A DNA stretch of 64,000 nucleotides from NCBI RefSeq assembly GCF_017562075.2, contig NC_054085.1, positions 29,555,656 through 29,619,655 on the forward strand, given 5' to 3'. The translations under genes and the position numbers were made by a program. This document shows positions 25,801 to 39,500 of the stretch, piece by piece. Position 1 is the first letter of the stretch. Each line of letters starts with the position of its first letter. The notes beneath the pieces are model-generated. The model was not told the DNA's origin. It made no database searches and worked only from the letters and a program-made list of their open reading frames with translations. The DNA comes from Anopheles merus. Lineage: Eukaryota > Arthropoda > Insecta > Diptera > Culicidae.

Positions 25801-28800
25801 AAAGTCAAAAGCAACCCCTCGCGGAGGTTTTTAATGGTGTGGTGTACGTTAAGTTGTTGGAATTGTGGAATTGGAATGAATCTTATGCAAAACCAAACAC
25901 CAATTTGCATCTATTGGCGATATATTTGTTTTGCTGGCAAAGGATTATGAGCAAAAGGAATTAAAAATTCCTATTGGACTTGAATTAATTTGGATTTGGA
26001 AAATATTGTTAATTAAACAGCGCAAATAATAATGCCGATGTTATTTTTCAAATTATTATTTCCTTTGTTTTCCATGCTGTTCGAAAACGTTGCCATAACT
26101 TGTATAAAACATATTTCGAAACACTAAAATCGATTGTATTAGATAAAGGTTGATTTTTTTGTGGATAATGTAACCATTTTTCCGCAATGGATTAGTTCCA
26201 CGAGCTAATCCTACCACGTAGGGTTAAATAGACATCAGTTGGTGGCTAAACCTCGTGTCAAATGAGATAATTTCCGGTGAGCTGTCAGATTGTGTGTATG
26301 TGACTGTGTGTTAGCTAAGCTCCCATAAGCATGTCAACCGAACTCATAGTGTCGGGCGGTAAATCAGTATTAATTAGTATCACATGCTCATGGATTAATC
26401 ATTTTGCATCTGCAGCTGTTTATTTTTTCATGTTTTTGTTTTTCCTACAACACGACACGCCTCAGAGAAAGCTTTATCAACATGATAAATTGGTTCATCA
26501 CATGCTTATTTTTGTTCTCTGTGTATGAGACACCGTCCTTTGAATTAACTGTAACTGAAATTAAAACGCTTTTTTCCTATTTGTGCCTATTTTGCACAAA
26601 AATTGACGGATTTTTATAATTGTAATTAAAATCTTATTGTTGATCTTCAAAAAAAAGCTTCATACAGATTCTCCTGAACATGAGTCAGCTGTAATCATGC
26701 GTGATGGTACGTACTGCTTCAGCTACGAAAGCAAAAGCAAAATTTCCACTGATTGGGTTATCGTTTCATCGTACCCTTGGTCTTAATCGAAACAATCGTA
26801 CCTTTCGTTTCATAAAATTGGTATAATTATCTTTACACGGACACTTCTCTGCCATCTCACCGTGTCAGTGGATGTTTTTTTTCGAACAGCAACAAAAAAG
26901 TGCGTTAAAAGAGGAATTTCCTGCGTTTCACTCATTTGCACTCTTTCGTCGCAGAGCATCCGAACGTAACAATGGTAGTGGTGTTAATTTAATCGCTCAC
27001 CTGAATGCTGAATGCTGAAAATAACCTACCCCCTGAAGCTTATAATTGCTGCAATAACGATGATTACTGCTGATGATGCTTTGCATAAGTTGATCGGTAG
27101 AAGGGAAGAGAAATGAATTAAATGTTCTGAAAAAATACATCCAAATTTGGAAAGGAATGAACAGTGAAACGTGGAATGTGTTTGAACAACGAAGATCGTT
27201 GAATCTTCTTTCTTCAATATAATTCAACCAAATATATTAAACTGATAACTGATAACTGATTGAAAATATATTTCATTCACGGTTTATATACTAAATAGCT
27301 GATAAAACTAGATTACATCGCAGTTACTCGCCCTATCACATGGCATCAAGTTTAAATAACTCTTTCCTTATTCCCTCCCTTTCAACTTTCCATTTTCCTG
27401 TTCTGTTATATCTTCCTTCATCCTTCAGTTTAATTTTATCATCCAGATCCGTTGTGTCAGTCAACGATGGCGAGTGACTCCGTGGCCATAGCAGAGGACA
27501 AATAATTGAGCAAATCATACCCAATTTACACTTTCCATGCCCATTACCACCTGATGACTCAGGCACATTGGTGATGACGAACTGGCCCGAACTCCATTTT
27601 AAATTTGTTAATTAAAAATTAATTTCATGGCGTGAGAAAATTGTAGCCTTGAACCGGTAGAATAAATGCGTACTAATTAAAGTTAAATACAATAATGCAT
27701 CCATTGCGAAGCAGAGTGAGGTGTGTGAAAAATTGTACAAAAATTGCCTTGTGTACGAAAAAGCATTTAAAATGATAAAGCAAATAAGTTTAAAAATGTA
27801 TTAACAAGGAGTTAAAATATTGAACAACAGTAAATGCTCTCTACTTTTGCAATGTATCATTAATATGACGACTCATCATCAAACACGGAAACGAGAATTA
27901 TATTGATAATACATCCAACCCCAGGGTAGCTCTGACCTACAAAATACCCCTATTTTCGTTGACCTCACCAAGCAACACTGGTGATGAGCGAAATTGACAG
28001 TGATATCCTTTATTCTTTTTCGTCCTCTGCATCCGCCGTCCTCAGCGTGTCAATTTCAGTCAACCATCAACGGGCTAACCGCTGGATTTTCACACACTTA
28101 CATTCCATTTGAACGGGAAGAGCAATGTTGCACCGTGTTCAATACGTGACATGCTTTTCACTTGAAGGGGAAAGCAACATTGGAAAGGTTTCGTTAGTGT
28201 GCTATTCCGCATTAAGGGGAAAAAGTGGCGAAAGTACAATAAGGACGACCCGAAGTACCACGATGCTGACATCGATGATAAGATCGGATCGTGTGTGTGC
28301 TCGGCTTCGGCACGACACGAGCGAACCACCAAAACAAAACCCCAAACCAAAATTCCAAACCGGTCCGAGCACATGGCAGTGAAAGTGCCGGTCAGAGCAT
28401 GCTTGTTGAGTTCTGGTGAGGGTTTGCCGACAAGCAAGATTTAGTCGCTTTCAAAGCGTTCACGCGAGAAGCCGTTGTGACGGTTTACATTGACGGGATT
28501 TGTCGGCAATGTTTTGATTTATTACGCTCGTTGTCGTTTCGTTGGCGGGAAAGTGTGTACCGTACTAGGTGATGGTTTACATTTAACATTTTAATCTAAT
28601 TCTACTATAACATTCAAATTGAAAAAGTCATGTAAGCAAGGTTATCGAAACGAGTCTTTATAGGATAAAATATACAATATTCCTTTCAAATACTGCTTCA
28701 AGTGATCGCTTTTTACCGTACAGTGTACTTAGTTCAAAGTTAGCAAGCCAGTAGAAAGCAGAGCAATATCCTTAATTGGTCGTTTCCACCATTAGCCCGC

Positions 28801-29297
28801 AATAAATCCCTGCAACAACCAGTGCCGAACGTAATTAGGTGAACGCTTTCGGGCGTGTGCTTGTGCTTGCGAAAGTCCCGAGGCAAGCAGGAAACACCCA
28901 ATTCGGTGTAGATTCCCGTTTCGCATGTGAGGACATTATCCGCCAGCCCTGACTACGACTGGTATAACGAACCAACGACCCCCCTATCGATGGTGCAAGA
29001 TATCGTTCTCTCTCCCACGATACGAAAGGAATTGTTCACCCGCTAGTGCGCAGAAAGACCGGTAGGAAGTGATTATCATTTGCAACCAGTGTGGTTGTTG
29101 AATGGGTTTCTTGTTGGGTCCGCATGCACTGGACTGTGACGCTACTTAATGTTCACCTTGGGGAGCAATTCTTTGACGCGTCGGTAGAGCGGTACTTCGT
29201 AGGAAGAAATTAGTCCAGTGGCTCTCCGTTTAGTTCGATCGATCACTGGGCAACCTTGATCGCTCGACAGGCAAAGGGACCGGTTCGCCTGTTACAG

Positions 29298-29306
29298 GTA
29301 CGTAAA
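29298..29306 (+). promoter_or_regulatory. isolated splice-donor-like site
   Basis: GTTACAG/GTACGTAAA matches the donor consensus well. The 300 bp upstream are moderately G+C-rich and include TTAGTTCGATCGATCAC, so they could form an untranslated leader exon. No open frame joins it to the downstream gene and no promoter element is convincing. It could be chance. Confidence 0.15.
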
Positions 29307-31364
29307 CGCGTGTTCATCGAGTAATGCCACACCGTTCCCTCGATGGCCTTGTACAAGGGTGACGACGATCACTGACACTTGGCAGTATGCAGCTGGCCAA
29401 GCGGTTGCTTTTATCGTCTTTCTTTCGCGAGTGCACGTATGATCGAGTATGGTTCGATTGCAGAAGCAATAACGCAAATAGCTGCTTGATTGGTTTAACG
29501 CGGGCAAAGCGTTATGCTAGAGGTGCATCGAACTATTTATGGAACTGCAACATCTTTTTGCTTGATGCACTTGTGTCTTGCGAACGGTTAGCTTTGGATA
29601 TGTGTGACAGCAAATAGAACTTGATTGCATTTGATGTAGGTTGAATTACAATTTGAGGCTATCTGGCGATCTTTGATCAATGTGATCATGATAGGTTGTA
29701 AGTTGAAGTTTTAATATTTGTACAGTTTAAAGTGTTTGATCAATATATATTTATTAGAATCAAACGAAGAATTCATGTCAGCTTTACATATTCAAACCAT
29801 CAATAGTGAAATGTTATTCATCTTGAAGAAGATTTCATGTTTTGAAGAAGATTCCATTTCATTCTTTTAATGATCTTAAAAATACTCATCAACATTGAGT
29901 TCTTCTTAGAGGATCTTGTATATCAATTAATATTAATATAAACGTTTCAACCAGTAACGAAGATAATATTACACATATTATTATCAAACCGTTTTAATTG
30001 ACTTAAAGTTTGCAAATAATTGTTTTCCAATTCATTCATATTTTCTGCTCTGTCGGTTAAAATATTTTAAATTCTCACGATTTTCTTTAATGATAATTTG
30101 CGATACTCTCTTATTACATCACCTTAATTTGGTTAATTACTAAAATAACCTCACCATCCTCCCCACACCTGCTGTTTTCAACCTGGCGACACACTTCAAA
30201 TAATGACCAAAAGCGTAGCTGGCAGTCGTACTGGCTCTTGCACGTGGAAACGCCTCGAGCATTTTAGACTCTTTGGAAGAGAAGCGTGGCATCAATCGGA
30301 AAATTGATGCCGCTTTGCTTGAAGCTCTTGAAATGGGGACAAAGAGTTGAAAAGCGTGCTTGCTAAAGTTTGGTGACTTTGCCTGGTTCAAGTGGAACAT
30401 GACGATGCAGCCAATGGAGAAGAGCTGGCCTGGTGTTGATCAATTAACTAGAGATTTTGGTGCCGGAGTCGGTGTTTGAAAACTCCCAAGGATAACTTGC
30501 GTACCGTACTGAGTCGACGTTCGATTAAATTCTTGCTGCAGACGTGCCTTCATCGAAACACTCCGTTACGTTTGTTCTCAGCGCAGACAAATCACGCCGT
30601 TCCGTTTGCCTTTAATTAAACCACCACCGTTCAGTGGCCAAAATGGCCAACGGAGCCACGGAAAATACGGTTTGCATTCGCCAAACGACCATCGTGTGCT
30701 GGTGGCGTAGTTTTTCACCTACACTTTTGATCCGATTGTTTACCTTCCAATTGCGATATAACGGAGCCCCGGCTTTTGGCGCTCTATTGACACACAAACA
30801 GCTGCCCGAAGCATCGAGAAGCTCGCGTTTTCACTGCCGGATGTCAGCTCAAGAGAGGATGAGATTTAATTGAATCAGTCATTCTGCCCATGGCGGTGTT
30901 CATCTTTTTCTCCGATCCGTGAGCTGAGAGATGCACAGTTCCTCACCGTGTCATCTATTATGGAGTAGGTAAAACCATCGCACTTATACTACACCAGACA
31001 CACTGATGCAATAACAGCAAAATGAATTATCTAAAAAACGCTGACCTAGGGGTGATTTGCACTTCCCAGAGAGCGATGCAACCGGATGCATCGCCTGTCA
31101 ACTCTCTGAGCACCAAAGGGACAAGATATGACGCCATCATGCTGGTAGGGGTAAAGGGCTAACCAGCATTTCCAATGGCGTTTGCTTACCAGAAGTAGTG
31201 AAACAAATAAAAAGAAAAAGGAATGCAAAAACCTGCTTGTAAATGGATGAGAGCATGAGAGACAGTGAGCATGAATGTTCAATCTCCATATGCAATCAAG
31301 CTAGTGCATTACACAAACTGTTGTTCCTCGCTCTCCTTCGCCATTTCTTTTTCGGTGAATCCGT

Positions 31365-31626
31365 ATGGAAACGCTCTTTGCTCTCGTCTTTTTTTTTTTG
31401 CAATTTAGTCTGCATTACATTCAACTGCATGGCTCACAGCGTCAATTGCAATGTAAACAGATGGTAAACCTTGAGAAGCGTTCGAAAAGCTGGTTGGTAT
31501 ATGTAACGGTTTTACACACTCCGATCGAGAATGATAGGATCAGGGTTGCAGATTATCGAATCAAGCAGCCACTCTTATGCTTGGCAGAAGGCAGGCTTCT
31601 CATATCAAGAAGCACATCATTTGGTG
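31365..31626 (+). CDS. candidate signal-peptide exon of the downstream gene
   Basis: An ATG at 31365 opens a frame whose first 23 residues form a good secretory signal: METLFALV, then a Phe/Leu core, then HYIQLHG. The frame stays open to a strong donor, TTTGGTG/GTAAGT, after 31626 and ends in phase 1. That is exactly the phase needed by the exon starting at 42322: its CG completes a G-CG alanine codon. The 64 residues between signal and donor show no recognised motif, and the intron would be 10.7 kb. Phase agreement has a one-in-three chance of being coincidental. It competes with the frameshifted leader at 42251 and with a leader outside the window. Confidence 0.22.
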
Positions 31627-31659
31627 GTAAGTGCAATGGAAACACACACGTCTAACACG

Positions 31660-34600
31660 TTCGTTGAATTTGGATTTGGAGCGATATTTTACAGCTGGCC
31701 ACTTGTGTTCCAGTTGCTTTCAATGGACTAGTCGGTTGGCTTTGGATTCGCTCAACCGAAAACCAGCCGGTAGTTGGTAAGGACAGCACAAAGAACGGAG
31801 AGAACGAAGAGAAAATCCGATTCAATTGGGCGAGAGATCAGCTCAACCGTATTTGGTAGAACCTCGTTGTGCAAAGCTTATTGTAAGCTCCGCAACATGG
31901 CGCTGTCATAAGTAGTGTAACCATGTCGATGCAACCTATTCCCTGCATATTCTTTCAACGATTTAAAGAGTATTTCAGAGTGTTTGCTCGCATTTGCTAT
32001 TTTAAATGTTCTCCTTATTGCCAACAAACTAAACCGCGATTTGAAAATTTTAAAAGGGTTGTTAAAAAAGGCTCATGATTCGTCGGTACAATCAATGTGA
32101 TATAGATATGATATTATCACTGCTTCGTTTGTTACAAGGAATTGCCATTTTTCACAGCATATAACCATTCGAAAATAATTAAATCAAATTCAAATCAAGC
32201 ATTTTAATGACACGTATGGGGCTATATGTAAAGCACCATGAAATACAGTCAATTTAACATGAAACATATAGCAAAAAATCTACAAACGCATTGAAAACAC
32301 GGTTCAATCCATTGTTGCTCGAACCAATTTAAACGAGCCTACAGTCTGCCCTACATGATAATTTGTTTCACCATCGTCATCCTTATACCAATCGCACCAG
32401 TACTCGGAAATGATGCTTTTCCATCCACACAACATTACTCTACGCCAATAATAATTACTGTCTGTGCGTTGTTGTTGCTGCGGCTGATGTTGCTACTGAT
32501 GCTGTTCGTATGTTTTCTAGCGTTGGTTATGGTGGCAGAGCTTCGAAAAGAGCAGGAAAAGTACAATGCATTAAAATCCCCGCTTACGCCCGCTTGATAA
32601 GATACACAATAACAAAACGAACAGCGTAGGTGCCTCGTTTACGAATTCATTTATCAGAATGAATATTAATTGCTTCATTCGCCGAAGCACCTTCGTCCCA
32701 AACCAAATCCATCCCATCGTGCGGTGAAACCCCCTTTTTCATGGGTAATTTGTGAAGCCAAGCACAATAAGGGAAAGATGTGTTTCATCATGTTGTTTCA
32801 CTGTTTTTTCAACAGAAGATAAATACAGTTTAAACATTCAGTTTTGGTTGGTCAGCAGGTCAGAAAGTCGTGATAGAGTGGGACGAATGAAAAATGGGAA
32901 TGAAAAACATGGACACCTTCCCGGTGTCAGAGGTCATTTTACAGCATGTTTAACCTTGAGCCGTCGTGTGACTGTCCCAATTACTGTTCTCTGGATCAGC
33001 CAATTGAGAGGACAGCGTCGATGGATCGATGAAAAATGTTTGATTGAACAGTTTTCCATTTATCGTGGCTGATTTCTCCATTCCACACAAATGATTGATC
33101 AAAATTTGCATCTCTTTTCAATGTTCGTTTTGCTGGTTGCATTTAAAATATGGTGCAACCGTGTCAGTGTTGTGCAAACATAACAGAACGTGATTTCTTA
33201 ACACGATTTTTACTCAGAAAGATTTGATCAATACTATGAAATTGCTACGTGTTTTTTATTTGAACAATGTATATCAGCAAATTGATAAGCAGCTTTATGA
33301 GAGGTAGCTTCTTATGCTCAATGGCGTCACTCTTCTGCACTGCCTTGTAAGTGAAATAAGTATTGTAACACTTTTGTTATAATTAGTTTCACTGGTAACT
33401 TCGCGCTTCTCAGCAAGCAAAACTCAAGCATAATTTCAGGATGGAAAGAAAAGTGTCAAGATTACACAAACTTCCAAAGTTCTGCTCTTAGCAACGGTTC
33501 AGCAGTCCTTTGCGTCACGTTTCTATCTTTCTTATCGTTTTTAATCTCAATATGGCGCTTTAGTCTTGTGCATCTGGTAGTCCCTTCTACTTTTTCTTAT
33601 CACTCTGCAGGAGTTGGTTTCGGTTCAAAATGCTTCGAAAAGGAGAAGGAGAATGGTGCTGACTCACGTAGTGGACGCAGCTGTTTCTCTTCACTGCGTT
33701 CAGTGCGAAAATTGAAAATTAAAACCAACGTTCAAATAATATCATTAAATTATAATCATACTCCCGCGTTAGCCGCAGTGATCGCCGCGAAGGAACAAGA
33801 ACTATGGGATTGAAAAAGTCAAACCAAACTAATGGAAAAACAGATCTGTAAAATGATTCTATTTATTGTGTTGTTTCACACGCCTTTTTTGATAATATTT
33901 TGCATTCATTTACAATTTACAAAATCCGTGCTTCCTTCACGTGTAAAAGATTTTTTTTAATTTCACACCGACTGTCGTCCACTCGTCCGATGTGGAATAG
34001 TCCGTTGGCAATCCCGTAATGGATGGTTAGAAGAGTAATCACAAGAATGCTGCCCTACCCGCAACCACAACTGTGATGATACGCAGAATAAACGAGGTAG
34101 ACTTTCCCGTCCAGCTTGCGGGATTTAAATTATAACTTTATTTGCCTTTCTTTTCCCATTATCTCATGAAACTGATCTGCCTTTTTTATTTGACTCGTTG
34201 TACGACTTGCACTTTGAGTCCAACCAATTGGCATCTGTTAAATGGTGGAAAGTATCTTTTACACGATTTAACGACGAAGAAAGGACAACGCATTTTCACA
34301 ACGAGAAAAATGAAACTGCATGAGATTGAGCTTGTTTCCGAATTCTACTCCACTCAATCAGAAGCTGGGATGGAGCAAAATGAGCAAAATTGGAAGAGTA
34401 ATTTAATACGGAAAACTGAAGTGCGTTAAAAACCCGCACTTGAGCCAGCTGTGGAAGTGGAGAATTCAAATTATCTGATGAGTTACAACCTTTGTCATTG
34501 TGATTACGGTTGTCGTAGAGCAGAGAGGTCAGTTAAATTATGAAGGGTGTAAATAATACACAAAAGAGCTCAAAGATGGAATATTATTACAAGGATAAAG

Positions 34601-36400
34601 GATAGTCAGCTGATTCAATGCGAATCGAACATCAATTGCAGAACGAATGATATGTGTAAGCAGTTTCAACGCAAAAACAACATCTACCAACATCAGTATG
34701 ACATGATGGTGTTTTCATCTTGTCTATTTAAATAAAGAATCTAAATCGAGATTAATTTAAATAAGGAATTAATAAAAAATAAATGAAAAAAATTAATGAA
34801 TAAAATTTTAATCAGCGCAATTCTTCAATTCAATTAGCTTATCATTTCTTAATGTCTTAAATATTTCAAACTTCTATAGAAAGTGTACATGACATCTTTT
34901 AAAAAATGTAAGCTAAAAACTAGACTAAACTTCCGTTTTCCTTTCTCTTGATCTGTTTTGTTGTCTAAGCACTTCATAATTCTTTAAGTTATCTTCCGTT
35001 TCCATCCCTTGAAGTATTTCTTCGCACGCTGTATCCATCCTCTCACGGCCATAAGCGTGGTAACCATAACATTCGGTGCCAAAATAACCACAAACTTTGC
35101 CGACAAACTACCACGAAACTTGGAAACATTACGATCCGCCAACCCACGGCCGAGACATTCGTTTCGTTCCTCAGGGTATTTCCAGCAAGGCACGATAGTG
35201 TTACTACTACTACTACTACTCATATATCTATTTCGCATGCCACACACAAACAGTTTCCTGTGCTTAGCGGGGAAAAGACAATGAACATGAACCTTTAAAA
35301 TCTGCAGCTATTGGAATACTTCCATCGATCCACACACTTTGAACTTGGCAAGATGCAGTGACTGCAGGAATTTTCCCCCTAGGAAAGTATCCTACTAAAG
35401 CTCTCCAAGAAAAGCAATTGTTTCTCGCCCATGGATACGATTTCATTGGTGTGTTTTACAATGAATCATTTGGGTTTGGTGGCTTTTTTCCACGCGCTAA
35501 TCACTTTTACGTGCCAAGTTTGGACCAAGACAAGACTTGGAACGATTCATTTTTGTGTATTCGTCGAACTTACAACCGTACAACTTTGCGACGCAACTAG
35601 ACTGAATGGCAGTTATGTGAAAGCATGCAGTGAACAGTGGAAATTTATTCAGTTGATAAATCAGCTTCCTTTCCCAACTGTGAACAGCGCTACACGGGCC
35701 GCAAGGCTAACGGAAAATATTTCAGTAATGAAGGGCTAATGTTCGGTCAAACGCTTGTCGTTGAATTATCGTTGAAGAAGTTGTTATACCCTATAAATCA
35801 AGCAACGTTTCCTCCTTGAACATATCATTATCCATTTTCTCTTCTTCTATGCAACAGGCTACAGAAAGGCGTCACCAAACAAACAAACATACTGCGGCAG
35901 TGCTTTAGTCAAATACTGGAAACTTTTTTTTGCTATCCCTAACCAACCGTTCTACTTCCTATCGGTGTTGAACATACTGCGACACAGAGAACGGCTACAA
36001 AAGCAATAAAAAACTCAGTACACAAACTATCCAACCAGAAAGGACGGAAAAATTAAAAAAGGGCAAATAACAACGGAGTCTCAAGACTTTCATGGTGACG
36101 ATATGGTCGTGGCGGTGACAAGCAAGACTAAAAAACCCTTAGGCAAGTAGACGATTTGCACAGTTTGTGTTCTTTAGTCCAAAGCAAAGGAAAGAAACGG
36201 TGAGACGTGTGGCAGGCAGTGAGAATGGAGTGATGTTGATCTTGTTTTCGTGTCAAAGCGTATGTGTAACACATGTGAAACGGGGTCGAACGGTTAATGT
36301 AAGCATAGCGTGACCTTTTACATCAAACATTGACCGAGAAGGGTAACGAAGCAGAACAAAGTGAAAATTGAATTACCGCAAGGCAATAATTTAAAAAAAA
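31660..36400. other. A+T-rich intergenic or intronic sequence
   Basis: No supported exon. The 80-codon frame at 32355-32597 begins with a plausible signal peptide and a second hydrophobic segment but has no donor in the right phase. Near-repeats of ATTTAAATAAAGAAT lie at 34725-34770. Sequence from 35940 to 36430 becomes purine-rich and stop-rich, like an untranslated leader. Confidence 0.35.
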
Positions 36401-36496
36401 GTTCAACCACAGAATTAAGGCGATGAACGTGTCGTCGCATGTATTGGGGATAAGGAGAAGTGTGTTTACTAGTAACGGCGTTCGTCAACATGACAG

Positions 36497-36505
36497 GTAA
36501 GTACT
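36497..36505 (+). promoter_or_regulatory. strong splice donor of a possible 5' leader exon
   Basis: ATGACAG/GTAAGTACT is a near-perfect donor. The 400 bp before it resemble an insect 5'UTR, being A-rich with many stops and short upstream ATGs. The last ATG (36490-36492) gives ATG ACA G, phase 1, and would join the exon at 42322 in frame to give M-T-A-L-V-R-Q. That product would lack a signal peptide, so the exon is more likely untranslated if it is real. Confidence 0.3.
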
Positions 36506-36509
36506 GTTG

Positions 36510-39500
36510 CTCGTTGTGAGTTAAAGGGTATAAATTACAACGTTTTATGAAATAGCTATCCTTGATTTGACTTCAGTGTAATTAACAGTGGTACTTAGTG
36601 ATAAACTGTTGCAGGTTATCGATAGACCCTTGATAAAGATATATAAGCTACGGTTTGTAACAATGCTTGTGACCTTCCCAATCGTCATCTAGCAGTTAAT
36701 TTTCCCTTGTATCGTACCAACCATTTTTAATCAAATCGTACTTACTCTGAACATGAGAGAGACACCCTGAAGAAATGTGTAAGTAACAAAACTGCTAATA
36801 AAAGCATCCTGTTCGGTTATCATAGGACCAGAGAAGTGATTATTTTTCTCGTTTTTACAATACTTGCATGTATCCTTCCCTAACAGAAGTAACACTGCAG
36901 CTATTTGCCTTGTTTCTATGCGTATGCTAGGGCACAGACACTACTATACTCCGTGCATCATTTTGCAACTATAATTGATGCCGAGGAGCAAAGCTGCAAT
37001 TTGTATTTTAACGTTTATCGTTACTCTCTGGGGCTCTATTTTCTCGCATTACACTTATCTATATGTCCTGGGAAATTCGAAGCGGGTTTAGATGGTTCAT
37101 GAAAAACGTTAACGGATTACTACTTGTGGAATGAGATAAAACTGCTTTTTCTCTCAACCGTAAGTCAGCTACAATTTTGTTTGGATAGGGACACAAACAC
37201 ATATTGATCGACAAAAAACCCAACATTCGATTGTACCGGAAAAACATACCACATTACTAGAGCTGGTCTTCGGCAAATGGCTGTGTACGGGCAATGTTTA
37301 ACGAATTCCCAACCCTTGTGTGGGAGTTGGCGTTTTCGATTTACAGGCAAAGGACTGCTAATCGGATGATCGAGAACGGGTATAAACGGGTATACCAATA
37401 CAAATTCCAGCATCCCAATTTAGGCCCTGTGGCCACAGACTCATCAAACGATCGTGGGACACTACCGCGAATTCACACACACATACACATATAAAGAGTC
37501 TAGCGCCAACGGAGTGGTTGGTAACAAAATCAATTAAAACGAAGCCGCGTACTGTGCCGATGGCTGCGAGGTCGAAATTGTGTGGCGCTTTTCGTGTGTC
37601 CACTGGAACGTGCCATAAAGCAATCATACTTACAGGGAATTGCAATTGCCACAATGTTCGGCGTATTTCAATTCGCCGTGCAGGGAGAAAACAGATAACT
37701 CGATAACGAAATAGTTGCGGACCGTTTTGCTGATTGCATTTGTTACAGTAATTGGTAGATATCGTATATTTACTCATATAGTGTAAATATTTTTTTGTAA
37801 AAAAAAATAAATTTGTTTATCAAATGATACATTAACCTTCTCCAATATCGTTGGTTCGACATGGTTCCTTTCCAAACAGAGTGTAATGAACAAAGATTGA
37901 ATGATTGATAGAATGAACCAGGTTAAATTTACTTTTATTATTTCCTCACGTAAGAAGTTAACGTAAGAGTTAAGCAATCTTTAATCAAAACTACAATAAA
38001 TAATTGCAAAAAGTAAAAGAATTGTTTTCTAAAATTCATCTTACCCATCCTTCAAACACACCATTACGTCCCAATAATGCCAACCATTTTCCAATGCAGT
38101 CAAAATGATTAAAACAAATCAAGCATAAAATGGTAACCAGCTGTACCAAACCGAATGCAAAGCTGTGACTGGTTGGAGGATTGGGGGGGAGAATATTCAC
38201 ACCATAAACATGACCCTTACTACTCGAACTTGAACCGGTCGGTCATGATACCCGCGTCCTTCCTTTTTTCTCACAGCTCTCTTCAATTGTTTTCCCCCTG
38301 GTCCATTTTCTCATTATGAGACCCGTGTGGGTGCTCTCTAGGGTCATGCAGCTCGTTATTCATTAACGATTTCATCTGTTGTTAAACAATCAAATAACAT
38401 TTTAAAACAAAACACCGTCTACGCTATACGTTTCCCTGTTGCGAGACATATGATGAAGTGGAAAGGTAGAGTGCAAGCAAGAAGGGAATAGTTGGGGACA
38501 ATTATGGCTGACGCGAAGGTCGAGGCCTTCATTTATTATTGCAGTGTCGAGGGAATTGGGGGAAGATAAAACGCCGAATACAACCCACCGAACCAATCAC
38601 CCGGCAAACTACGTGACCGAGCACTGCAAAAAGCGCACCTATATAGTGCAATTGTGATTGCAATATTTTCCACCCAGCTTACCGACCAGTTCCTCTCTAT
38701 TCCTTCAGTGCACCCGAGGAAGCGGTGGAGCGTTAAAACTGCGTACACCGTACCGAATATGACTGAATAAACTGCACCACCAGCACACTAGCAACCCGCG
38801 TATACATAAGAGGCATGCGAACAGTCGATGCGAACAGCAAAAAGAACTCTCTGCTGCACATTTAATTAAAATTCACCGGAGCTCGGGCTCCACTCCGAAT
38901 CTCAACTAAGAGGAGCAAACAAACAAAAAATGACTGATGAAAAAACTAGAGAGAGGAACTTGCAGTGAATCGATCATACCGTTTCCCGAGACTGCTCGGC
39001 GCACTCACTAGCTTCATTTGACTATAAGCCAACCACAGTTAAACTAATAAACATGGAACGATATAAAACAAAAGAAGAAAACTCAAAAGGCTTGGGTGAT
39101 AGTTTTTGACCACATGTACGATGAGATTGACGATGAGGGTGATGTGAAGAGAGCATACAAAGAGGGAACAACTATGAATGTTTTTGACATGAAAAGAATA
39201 AAAGTAAAAGTGAACAAAGTGAGGTAAAAGACTTTTTTTTAATAATCTAGTTCATTAGAGGGATTTTAATGAAAGCAGTGAAGATTTATTTGATTATACT
39301 TTGTTGTGAGTATTTTAGTAGATTTTTGTATTGTTTTTTTTCGTGGTTTTTCGTAGATCAAATTTGTTGTTGAATTATATAGTTACTCACTTCAGGTCTG
39401 GATACAAATACCAATCCTTATTGAAAACATAAATATATTTGTGGCTGGCTCTTAAAATTTGGTTGGTGTAGAAACCTATTTTAAAAACGATTTCTATAAA

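Larger units (their letters stand above)
17690..31300. other. long intergenic or intronic stretch without a supported gene
   Basis: Composition alternates as in the left part. Frames of 150-172 codons at 20761-21213, 24313-24831 and 24624-25142 have no recognised motif, and frames elsewhere overlap in conflicting registers. Simple repeats are at 19805-19823, 21796-21820 and 22790-22804. A donor-like ACAG/GTACGT lies at 29297/29298. I see no tRNA, microRNA precursor or transposon coding region. Confidence 0.4.

Noticed and set aside
28199..28444. 81-codon + frame with a charged, protein-like start (KKWRKYNKDDPKY)
   Set aside because: No donor follows the charged part in frame, and an equally long minus frame covers the same DNA. 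No family was recognised.
32355..32597. 80-codon + frame with two hydrophobic segments, considered as a leader exon
   Set aside because: The only phase-1 donor inside is GTTTTC, a poor match, and the frame ends with no other usable donor.
38801..38830. TATACATAAG with ACAGTCG downstream as a core promoter
   Set aside because: It is a non-canonical TATA word in A+T-rich DNA, with no open frame or leader-like exon after it except a 12-codon one.
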